A stretch of DNA of 9,667 nt from CAZADS01 sp964483985 (lineage in GTDB: Bacteria; Pseudomonadota; Alphaproteobacteria; Thalassobaculales; Thalassobaculaceae): assembly GCA_964483985.1 (NCBI GenBank), contig CAZADS010000055.1, positions 1-9,667 on the forward strand, given 5' to 3'. The translations under genes and the position numbers were made by a program. Shown here in pieces: positions 1 to 6,640 of this stretch. The notes under the pieces were generated by a model. It was not told the origin of the DNA. It did not search any database and saw only the letters and a program-made list of their open reading frames with translations. The number at the start of each line of letters is the position of its first letter. Within the stretch, counting starts at the first letter, position 1.

Positions 1-1
1 T

Positions 2-814
2 ATTCAAGATTACCTGGGAGAAGAGGGCTTAAAACGCACTGTTGTCGTGGTGGCTACATCGGATGAGTCTCCTCTAATGCGACGGCAAGCAGCCTATATG
101 ACTTTGGCAATAGCTGAGGCGTTTAGGGACTCTGGTAAACATGTAATGTGCATGATGGATAGTATAACGCGATTTGCAATGGCTCAAAGAGAAATTGGAC
201 TCGCTTCGGGCGAACCCCCAGCCTCCAAAGGTTATACTCCAATGGTATTTTCCGAGCTTCCAAAGCTTTTAGAACGCGCTGGTCCGGGTCCAGAGGGCAC
301 GGGAACTATAACAGGGATTTTTACTGTATTGGTTGAGGGCGACGATCATAATGAACCAATATCTGATGCCGTTCGGGGCATCATAGATGGTCATATTGTT
401 TTAGAACGCTCCATTGCCGACAGGGGGAGATATCCTGCTATTGATGTATTGAAAAGCGTTTCGAGAATGTTGCCGGACTGTAATACGCAGCAAGAAAACC
501 AAATTGTTGGACATGCGCGTGCTCTAATGGCCTCGTACGAAGAAATGGCTGATATGATTCGATTGGGAGCTTATCGATCTGGCAGCGATGCCCAAATAGA
601 CGAAGCAATAAGATACTATCCATCACTGGAGAAGTTTTTATCTCAAGATCGGAATCAGAGGTCTGGTTTAGAGGATGGTTATACTACGCTTTCTACGATA
701 TTAGAGATGGTTGAACCGGCGGAAGTACCGAATTTGGATCTTAATCCGCAGAAAGATCATGAAAATCAAGATGCTTCTGACTCTTTAGCCGAGATTTCGG
801 AACAGAAAGATTGA
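2..814 (+). CDS. fliI: Flagellar export ATPase FliI, C-terminal part (5' end outside window)
   Basis: FliI is the cytoplasmic hexameric ATPase of the flagellar type III export apparatus, which delivers rod, hook and filament subunits to the export gate. The frame is open from the first bases, so about 270 C-terminal residues are present; the N-terminal domain and Walker A loop lie upstream. Visible family signatures are the Walker B region ending in MMDS (Asp codon at 158-160), then TRFAMAQREIGLASGEPP, a GYTP..F.ELPKLLERAGPG block, the VEGDDHNEPISDAVRGI segment, and ADRGRYPAIDVLKSVSR. The last two favour FliI over non-flagellar SctN or F1 beta. The protein ends in a polar, acidic tail of about 25 residues (Asn, Gln, Asp, Glu, Lys) after the usual C-terminal helices, longer than I expect. 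It lies 3 nt upstream of fliJ, consistent with co-transcription and translational coupling. Identification is firm; the true start is unseen. Confidence 0.95.
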   Translation: MQDYLGEEGLKRTVVVVATSDESPLMRRQAAYMTLAIAEAFRDSGKHVMCMMDSITRFAMAQREIGLASGEPPASKGYTPMVFSELPKLLERAGPGPEGTGTITGIFTVLVEGDDHNEPISDAVRGIIDGHIVLERSIADRGRYPAIDVLKSVSRMLPDCNTQQENQIVGHARALMASYEEMADMIRLGAYRSGSDAQIDEAIRYYPSLEKFLSQDRNQRSGLEDGYTTLSTILEMVEPAEVPNLDLNPQKDHENQDASDSLAEISEQKD

Positions 815-817
815 TTT

Positions 818-1261
818 GTGAGCCAATATGATAAATTAGTGCGATTAAGAGAATGGGAACTCGATGAAAAACGCCGAGCATTAGCAGATATGCTATCCGA
901 AACAGAGGTGTTAATAGAAAAGCGAAAAGCACTTGAAGACGAACTTCGCAGAGAACAAACCATAGCTTCTGAATCTCCTGAATCCGCAATTAGCTATAAT
1001 TCTTTTGCAAATAGTGTAATAAGTCGGCGGAAGATATTGGATACCGATATATTAGAAAAACAAAGTGCCGCAGCGGCAGCAAATAAGGAAGTTGCGCTGG
1101 CGTATCAAGAAATGCGAAAGGCAGAGATCGTGCGCGACGCTTTGTTAGATAAAGAGCGAAAAGAACAGGAAAAGTTAGAACAACGAGAGATCGATGAAAT
1201 TGGGCAAGAAATGATTCGACGTAAGAATTTTTCTAAGGAGGAGTTTTCTAAGTCAGATTGA
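818..1261 (+). CDS. fliJ: Flagellar export chaperone/stalk protein FliJ
   Basis: This 147-residue protein is highly charged and almost entirely helical, with heptad-like patterns at about residues 5-50 and 75-140, as expected for FliJ. FliJ is a soluble coiled-coil hairpin that inserts into the FliI hexamer like the gamma subunit of F1 and links the ATPase to FlhA. Sequence conservation in FliJ is low, so the call rests on size, coiled-coil composition, the LVRLREWELDEKRR opening typical of the family, and position directly after fliI. The start is GTG, 3 nt after the fliI stop, with only a weak purine stretch (AGAAAGA) upstream, so translation is probably coupled to fliI. The stop lies 11 nt from the stop of the convergent transporter gene, with no clear hairpin terminator between them. 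A generic coiled-coil protein is the alternative, but context makes FliJ likely. Confidence 0.85.
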   Translation: MSQYDKLVRLREWELDEKRRALADMLSETEVLIEKRKALEDELRREQTIASESPESAISYNSFANSVISRRKILDTDILEKQSAAAAANKEVALAYQEMRKAEIVRDALLDKERKEQEKLEQREIDEIGQEMIRRKNFSKEEFSKSD

Positions 1262-1272
1262 AATTTTACCCA

Positions 1273-2532
1273 TCAGGCTCGATATAGCCCATGGCTCCTT
1301 ACCTTTAAAACGGTTGTTATCGTAATTAATAAAATCAATGAACAGCTATAGAACAATGCTTCTGGTCGCCCTGAATCTATTAACCAACCAACAAATATTG
1401 GCATCATAGAGGACCCTAGGTCTAATCCCGAATAAACGAAACCAAAAATTCGTCCCGAGGCACCAGTAGGTGTTGCTTTCCGAACCAACATATCCCGGGA
1501 TGGCGATGTCATTCCAGCAAAAAATCCAGAAAGTGCAATAGTCGGCACAATTAAGATTTTGCTAATGAATTGACTACCCAACACGGCAAGTAAAAGGGCG
1601 GCTAATACAACGCCAGCGATGGCTATTATATCGTGCCTATCGGTTCTATCTGCTGCAACGCCACCAGTTAGAATGCCGATGGCTGAGGCTATCAAAAAGG
1701 CCGTCAAGCCAGCCGTAGCCATCTTTAAGTCTATATCGTAAAGCGCCTGCATTGCGGCGACCCCAAAGCTTTGGATGCCAATTAAAGCGGCGGCAAGAAA
1801 AGCGAAGTAAAGAAAACAACAAACAATTGTTGGCTGAAGCAACATGCTGACGTCGGTTCTAAATTGATCGAAATTATATTTGGATAAGAAAGTTTCCTCC
1901 GTCTGATCTCTCTGAATTTGATTTAGACCAGAGCCCCAAATTAAAAACGAAACAATGACAATTAAACCAATCAAACCAGCAGAAATGACTGCGGTCCTCC
2001 AGTCCGCATAATGGGTAATAATGATTACAAAGGCCGGAGCGGCGGCCCATCCTAAATTTCCGCAGAAGGCATGCGCGCCATAGGCACGGCCCAAGCGCCC
2101 TGAACTGACCTTATTAGTCAAAATAGCGAGATCTGCGGGATGGAACACGCTGTTCCCGAGACCAGCAAGAATAGATAATACAATAAACATCCAAAGGTCG
2201 GTCGCGAAACCGTAGGCCATCACTGATAAAGTTAATAACCCCAAACCGCCTAAAAGAATTCGACGGGCACCAAATAGATCGACTAAAAACCCAGCTGCTG
2301 TTTGCGCAATACCAGAAGAGGCATAAAATAAAGTCGTAAGTAAACCTAAGGCCGCATAACTAAGGTCTAATTCTGATTTTAAAATTGGAAATAAAGGTGG
2401 AAGGACTAGATGAAAAAAATGGCTAGCAGCATGAGCAGATCCTACTAGGGTCATTACTTTTAAATCGCGTCGGAAGGGAACTGACGTTACAGACATCGCA
2501 TTGGTATAACCAAAAATAGGGTGGACGGCCAT
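1273..2532 (-). CDS. Major facilitator superfamily transporter, fosmidomycin-resistance-like
   Basis: This 419-residue polytopic inner-membrane protein has about 12 hydrophobic segments, a short cytoplasmic N-terminus and a central hydrophilic loop near residues 203-230, the usual 6+6 MFS plan. Family marks are a motif-A-type loop between TM2 and TM3 (GFLVDLFGARR, about 81-91), the GNSVFHPAD stretch (about 126-134) resembling the SSVFHPE region of Fsr-type exporters, and a second-half GGVAADRTDR loop (about 290-299). Histidines 34, 38 and 41 sit in TM1. Fsr relatives are drug or metabolite antiporters; direction and substrate here are unknown. It is transcribed away from the cupin-peptidase-hydantoinase cluster, so it may carry that pathway's substrate or product (inference). 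The chosen ATG has GGAG 14 nt upstream, which is long; an internal ATG at residue 13 has no ribosome binding site, and both precede TM1. It converges on fliJ. Confidence 0.9.
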   Translation of the reverse strand: MAVHPIFGYTNAMSVTSVPFRRDLKVMTLVGSAHAASHFFHLVLPPLFPILKSELDLSYAALGLLTTLFYASSGIAQTAAGFLVDLFGARRILLGGLGLLTLSVMAYGFATDLWMFIVLSILAGLGNSVFHPADLAILTNKVSSGRLGRAYGAHAFCGNLGWAAAPAFVIIITHYADWRTAVISAGLIGLIVIVSFLIWGSGLNQIQRDQTEETFLSKYNFDQFRTDVSMLLQPTIVCCFLYFAFLAAALIGIQSFGVAAMQALYDIDLKMATAGLTAFLIASAIGILTGGVAADRTDRHDIIAIAGVVLAALLLAVLGSQFISKILIVPTIALSGFFAGMTSPSRDMLVRKATPTGASGRIFGFVYSGLDLGSSMMPIFVGWLIDSGRPEALFYSCSLILLITITTVLKVRSHGLYRA

Positions 2533-2562
2533 GGTACAGGAAATTACTCCGTTAGTGATACT

Positions 2563-2568
2563 TATAAT
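2563..2568 (+). promoter_or_regulatory. Possible -10 element in the divergent intergenic region
   Basis: A perfect TATAAT lies in the 99-nt gap between the MFS gene and the cupin gene. It would place a transcript start near 2575, about 55 nt before the cupin ATG. The region 17 nt upstream (GAAATT) is a poor -35 match, so this may need an activator or be chance. On the other strand the overlapping hexamer TATAAG (2566-2561) could serve the MFS gene, also without a good -35. If both are real, the two promoters overlap and would compete. Confidence 0.3.
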
Positions 2569-2621
2569 GCATGTGCTATGTAATAGATCGGATTAAAGAA
2601 TTTATGACTATCTTGTTTTCT

Positions 2622-2628
2622 GGAGAGG
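2622..2628 (+). promoter_or_regulatory. Shine-Dalgarno of the cupin gene
   Basis: GGAGAGG lies 3 nt before the ATG at 2632 (6 nt when counted from the GGAG core). It is the strongest ribosome site in the divergent gap and fixes the start of the first gene of the cluster. Confidence 0.7.
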
Positions 2629-2631
2629 TGC

Positions 2632-3393
2632 ATGCCCTTTATTACATCTGCTGCTGATGCCAGGCGTTTTCGGAAACCCCTAGAGGTGCATGGTAATATC
2701 TATTATTTAACACCCTATGTAGGGTCCGCTCCCTTGCGGGGTAAATATGTACCTGGAAACGAAATTAACGATGACGGATTACCTCAAGGATTTTTGGTAG
2801 AACAGCCACCAAGCGCGATCACACCGCCACATTTTCATGACTATGAACAGTTTCAAGTGTTTATTGATGGCTCGGCTCATATTGGTAAAAGTGAAGCCAG
2901 TCCCCTCTCGTTACACTACGCGGGCGGGCACACCCCTTATGGCCCTATAGCGGCTGGGCCAGACGGAATTATTTATTTTACCTTACGGTCCCGTTGGGAC
3001 TCAGGGGCAAAATATATGCCAGGTGCTAAGCATAAACTTAAGCCTGTTAAGCGCGAACACCGAATGGTTTCAGAAATTAAACTTCTGGATGAATTTGAAT
3101 TGCGTGATTTTAATTTTTCTGAACCAGTGGAGGTAATCGCGCCTTCAGAGAGCGGTATATGCGCTTATTTATTCAACATTGGCGCCTTTCAAAGGATTGA
3201 AATGGAAACCCCTGTAAAAGCTGGCGGTCAATACGCGATAATCGTTGCTGGATCTGCCAGCAATGAATCTCGCGATTTGCCGAGATTATCTGGTTTGTAC
3301 CGGTTTCGTGACGAAGAGCCGTTAAACGTCAATGCTGGTGAAAAAGGTGTTTCTGTTCTCTTGATGCAGTTTTCAAAAGACGATCCAGCATGA
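2632..3393 (+). CDS. Cupin-like (probable bicupin) protein of unknown function
   Basis: This 253-residue soluble protein has no signal peptide. A first beta-barrel half contains PPHFHDYEQFQVFIDG (about residues 65-80), which matches cupin motif 1 (HxH...E...G), and GGHTPYGPI (about 98-106), which resembles the PxG of motif 2. The second half (about 145-253) is beta-rich (CAYLFNIGAFQRIEME, GGQYAIIVAGSAS, VSVLLMQFSKD) and looks like a degenerate second cupin lobe without histidine ligands. Against the standard motifs, the glutamate position holds Gln73, with Glu72 beside it, and the motif-2 histidine position holds Ala107, so any metal would be bound through His67, His69 and perhaps His100. Cupins include dioxygenases, isomerases, lyases and sensors, so the motif does not give a reaction. 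It is first in a four-gene cluster, overlaps the M24 gene by 4 nt and probably acts on the same compound. The cupin fold is well supported; the function is unknown. Confidence 0.82.
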   Translation: MPFITSAADARRFRKPLEVHGNIYYLTPYVGSAPLRGKYVPGNEINDDGLPQGFLVEQPPSAITPPHFHDYEQFQVFIDGSAHIGKSEASPLSLHYAGGHTPYGPIAAGPDGIIYFTLRSRWDSGAKYMPGAKHKLKPVKREHRMVSEIKLLDEFELRDFNFSEPVEVIAPSESGICAYLFNIGAFQRIEMETPVKAGGQYAIIVAGSASNESRDLPRLSGLYRFRDEEPLNVNAGEKGVSVLLMQFSKDDPA

Positions 3394-4562
3394 ATTTGGC
3401 AACCCCAGAACGGGGCTTCCCAAATTCAGAATATGAGCATCGTACCAGGCGTGTTCAAAAAAAAATGGCTGAGGATAATATATCGGCAATACTGCTTACC
3501 ACAGAACCTGAAATAAGATATTTTTCCGGTTTTTTTACTCAATTCTGGCAAAGCCCAACCCGGCCGTGGTTTTTGATTATTCCCGAAATTGGTAAACCAA
3601 TAGCTATAATCCCAGAAATAGGCGCGGCCCGAATGGCGACAACTTGGATAGATGATATTAGAACTTGGCCTGCGCCTCGCCCAGAGGACGACGGGTTTAG
3701 CGAATTATCAGATTGCCTTGCCCAACTTGCTAATAAAGGAGGAAAAATTGGCCTGCCAATGGGACATGAAACCCATATAAGAATGCCAAATAAATACTTT
3801 GAAGACCTTAAACGTAAATTGCGCCAATGCGATTTCACCGATTGCACCGATATCATTAAAGCACTCCGAATGATTAAATCGGAACGGGAAATTGCAAAAA
3901 TTCGATATATTTGCCAGTTGACATCGAGTTCATTTGAAAATTTGGATCGAATAGCTTCTATCGGCTCGATCGAACGTGAAATTTTTCGAAATTTTAGAGT
4001 CGACCTTATTCGTCGTGGAGCGGACGACGTTCCCTATTTGGTAGGAGGTTCTGGATTGAATGGCCCCAAGGAAGTTATCGGCCCGGCATCTGGACGACGT
4101 TTGGAAAAAGGTGATGTGCTTATGATGGATACAGGCGCTATTTTTGATGGCTATTATTGCGACTTTGATAGAAATTTTGCTTTTGGAACGGCGAGTGGGG
4201 ATGTTCAAAAGGCTTACGAGATTGCCTTTAGAGCAACCGAAACTGGTTTAAAGAACGCCCGTCCTGGCGTTGCTGCATCAGATCTCTGGCATGCAATGGT
4301 CGGTGAGTTGGAGACCTCTGGGGTGTCCGGAGGTGCTATAGGTAGATTGGGGCATGGACTCGGAATGCAATTGACTGAATCGCCTTCACATATGGCGTCA
4401 GATAAAACAGTTTTAAAAGCAGGGATGGTAATAACCCTGGAACCCAGCTTTAATTTCGCCGATGGCCAGATAATGGTACATGAGGAAAATTTAGTTGTGC
4501 GTGATGGCGAACCCGAACTTTTGTCCAGGCGGGCTCCGCCGGAGATTCCGATCGTTTTCTGA
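3390..4562 (+). CDS. M24-family metallopeptidase (Xaa-Pro aminopeptidase/ectoine hydrolase-like)
   Basis: This 390-residue cytoplasmic protein has the two-domain pita-bread plan: an N-terminal creatinase-like domain (about 15-155, with YFSGFFTQFW) and a C-terminal catalytic domain (about 165-385). All five expected dinuclear metal ligands are visible: Asp247 in MMDTGA, Asp258 in YYCDFDR, His322 in GHGLGM, Glu351 in TLEP and Glu365 in HEENLVV. The HEEN form is closer to ectoine hydrolase (DoeA-like) and creatinase-type subgroups than to methionine aminopeptidase. An intact metal site argues against creatinase, which works without metal. A likely role is hydrolysis of an amide bond in a dipeptide, Xaa-Pro or N-acyl amino acid; the exact substrate is not readable. 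Its ATG overlaps the cupin stop (ATGA), with no strong ribosome site of its own, indicating translational coupling. hyuA follows after 58 nt. Family call is strong. Confidence 0.92.
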   Translation: MNLATPERGFPNSEYEHRTRRVQKKMAEDNISAILLTTEPEIRYFSGFFTQFWQSPTRPWFLIIPEIGKPIAIIPEIGAARMATTWIDDIRTWPAPRPEDDGFSELSDCLAQLANKGGKIGLPMGHETHIRMPNKYFEDLKRKLRQCDFTDCTDIIKALRMIKSEREIAKIRYICQLTSSSFENLDRIASIGSIEREIFRNFRVDLIRRGADDVPYLVGGSGLNGPKEVIGPASGRRLEKGDVLMMDTGAIFDGYYCDFDRNFAFGTASGDVQKAYEIAFRATETGLKNARPGVAASDLWHAMVGELETSGVSGGAIGRLGHGLGMQLTESPSHMASDKTVLKAGMVITLEPSFNFADGQIMVHEENLVVRDGEPELLSRRAPPEIPIVF

Positions 4563-4620
4563 ATAAAGCAGAAGTAGACGAGTAGTTGGGCTGGGGTATT
4601 GCTAGAAAGAGGAAATTCTC

Positions 4621-6639
4621 ATGCGCGTAGGTATAGAAGTCGGAGGTACTTTTACAGATTTGGTGGCTGTTGATCAAAATGGCTTGCGCACTGTAAAGGT
4701 TCCCAGCACGCCTGCTCAGCCGGATATAGGTGCCATGGATGCTCTATATGTTGCTGGAATTGACCCATCAACTATAAGCGAGTTAGTTCATGGTTCAACG
4801 GTTGCAACTAATGCTGTGTTGGAACGAAAAGGTGCACGAATCTGCTTATTTGTTACTAAAGGAACCAGAGATATCCTGCTACTACAACGGCACGATAAAA
4901 GGTCAATATATGACTTACATTATAAGAAGCCGCAACCGGTAGTAAGGCGTCGTGATATATTTGAAATCGAAGAAAGATTAGCGCCAGATGGCAGTGTGAT
5001 ATACGCTTTAGATAAACCTAAGGTTACTCAGACGGTAACAAAAGCACTGGAAAATAAAGGCTATGAAGCTGTAGCTATCTGTTTTCTGCATTCGTATGCT
5101 CAACCACGTCATGAACTTTCCGTAGCAGCCATTATTAAGGAGAAATTCCCTAATTTACCAGTTACATGTTCTAGTGATGTGGCCAGGGAATTTAGGGAAT
5201 ATGAACGCGCGTCAACTACATCATTAGCTGCATATGTGCAGCCAGTCATATCTAATTATATAGCAAGGTTTTCTAGCGCGCTTATCTCGAATGGATTTAG
5301 GGGGCATTTTAGTATTATGCAATCAAACGGCGGTAGAATGCCTGCGGAAGCTATGGCTCGAAATGCGATTACCGCTTTATTTTCTGGGCCAGCAGCAGGT
5401 GTCGTTGGTGCAGTCAAAGGAGTTAAGGATTTAGAATATACTAATATCATAACGCTAGATATGGGCGGGACAAGTACGGACGTTTCATTAATCGCTGGCG
5501 GCCGTCCTGATTTGGCATCTATGATTAAAATTGACGGTTTACCAGTCAAAACGCCAGTTATCGATATTGTGACGGTTGGAGCCGGAGGAGGTTCGATTGT
5601 ATGGAGAGATGATGGAGGCTTATTGAGAGTTGGGCCACTATCAGCAGGGGCTATTCCAGGTCCTGTATGTTATATGCGGGGAGGAAAATCTCCTACTATC
5701 ACTGATGCCCACCTCATTCGTGGAACGCTAAGGCCTGAGACATTTCTAGGCGGGAAAATGGCGGTAGATGGAAATAAATCCTTGCTTAGTTTTAATAACC
5801 TATCAGAAGAATTTAATTTAAAACATGAAGAAATTGCAGATAGTGCTATTCGTTTAGCTGAAGCTAATATCGTGCGAGCTATTCAACAAGTTTCTACAGA
5901 ACGCGGGCGCGATCCAAGGGAGTATGTTTTGGTGCCATTTGGTGGAGCGGGCCCGTTGCATGCTGCGCGCGTAGCTGAAGAACTAAATATCCAAAGGGTT
6001 GTGGTTCCGGTTAATGCAGGAGTATTGTCTGCATCGGGGCTTCTTTTATCTGATTACTTACATTTTCGATCGAGAACGTATCGACTGCTTTTAACTGAGG
6101 AATCGATTTCAGAAATTCGTAAAACTCTCGCTGAGCTTTACGAGGAGGCTCGAAACTATATTACTTCATTGGGGATTGAAGCCGATGGGGAATTTGAACG
6201 CATTTTAGAAATGCGATACGTTGGACAGGCATTTGAAATACCAGTATCCATTAACGAGATTAACTTGGATGAATTAAGTGTGAAAGAGCTGTTTGGGCGG
6301 TTTACTTCTGCTCATCAAAAATCTTTTGAATTTAGAAAACCGGAAGGAGATCCGATTGAGGTAATTTCTTTCAAGGTCGGGGTCAAGAGCTTGTCTCCGG
6401 CACTACCGGCTGCCGGTACGTCAGATTTTCCCTCCCTTCCCAAAAAACCTAGATTTGTAAAATTTTTTGAACGAGGTATGTGGATGGATGGTTTATTAAT
6501 TATTCGGCAAGAACTGGGTTCTAAACCGGTATCTGGGCCAGCCTTGATTGAGGATGGTAACGCGACCGTATATGTGCCACCGGGCTGGAATATTCGTCAA
6601 GAGAAGTCAAATGTGTTGATTTTAAACAGAGGGGCTTAA
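4621..6639 (+). CDS. hyuA: Hydantoinase/5-oxoprolinase subunit A (ATP-dependent)
   Basis: This 672-residue protein is close to the usual HyuA length. The subunit binds ATP and phosphorylates the cyclic amide, which is then opened together with HyuB; known substrates in the family include hydantoins, N-methylhydantoin, 5-oxoproline and lactams. Domains in order are Hydant_A_N (about 2-180) with the phosphate loop GGTFTD at 8-13 and HGSTVATNAVLERKGA at 57-72; the hydantoinase A core (about 195-485) with REFREYERASTT, MQSNGG, FSGPAAGVVGA, LDMGGTSTDV (279-288), VGAGGGSI and the PLSAGAIPGPVCY loop; FGGAGPLHA near 440-448; then a C-terminal domain. GAGGTAGG-like spacing is not needed here: GAGGAA at 4609-4614 gives a good ribosome site ahead of the ATG. 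No frameshift or lost motif is seen. It is followed by hyuB after one base, so the two are coupled. Acetone/acetophenone carboxylase subunits are related but less likely given the length and neighbours. Confidence 0.95.
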   Translation: MRVGIEVGGTFTDLVAVDQNGLRTVKVPSTPAQPDIGAMDALYVAGIDPSTISELVHGSTVATNAVLERKGARICLFVTKGTRDILLLQRHDKRSIYDLHYKKPQPVVRRRDIFEIEERLAPDGSVIYALDKPKVTQTVTKALENKGYEAVAICFLHSYAQPRHELSVAAIIKEKFPNLPVTCSSDVAREFREYERASTTSLAAYVQPVISNYIARFSSALISNGFRGHFSIMQSNGGRMPAEAMARNAITALFSGPAAGVVGAVKGVKDLEYTNIITLDMGGTSTDVSLIAGGRPDLASMIKIDGLPVKTPVIDIVTVGAGGGSIVWRDDGGLLRVGPLSAGAIPGPVCYMRGGKSPTITDAHLIRGTLRPETFLGGKMAVDGNKSLLSFNNLSEEFNLKHEEIADSAIRLAEANIVRAIQQVSTERGRDPREYVLVPFGGAGPLHAARVAEELNIQRVVVPVNAGVLSASGLLLSDYLHFRSRTYRLLLTEESISEIRKTLAELYEEARNYITSLGIEADGEFERILEMRYVGQAFEIPVSINEINLDELSVKELFGRFTSAHQKSFEFRKPEGDPIEVISFKVGVKSLSPALPAAGTSDFPSLPKKPRFVKFFERGMWMDGLLIIRQELGSKPVSGPALIEDGNATVYVPPGWNIRQEKSNVLILNRGA

Positions 6640-6640
6640 T

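Noticed and set aside
3390..4562. Naming the M24 gene creatinase
   Set aside because: All five metal ligands are conserved, which fits metallopeptidases and not the metal-free creatinase.
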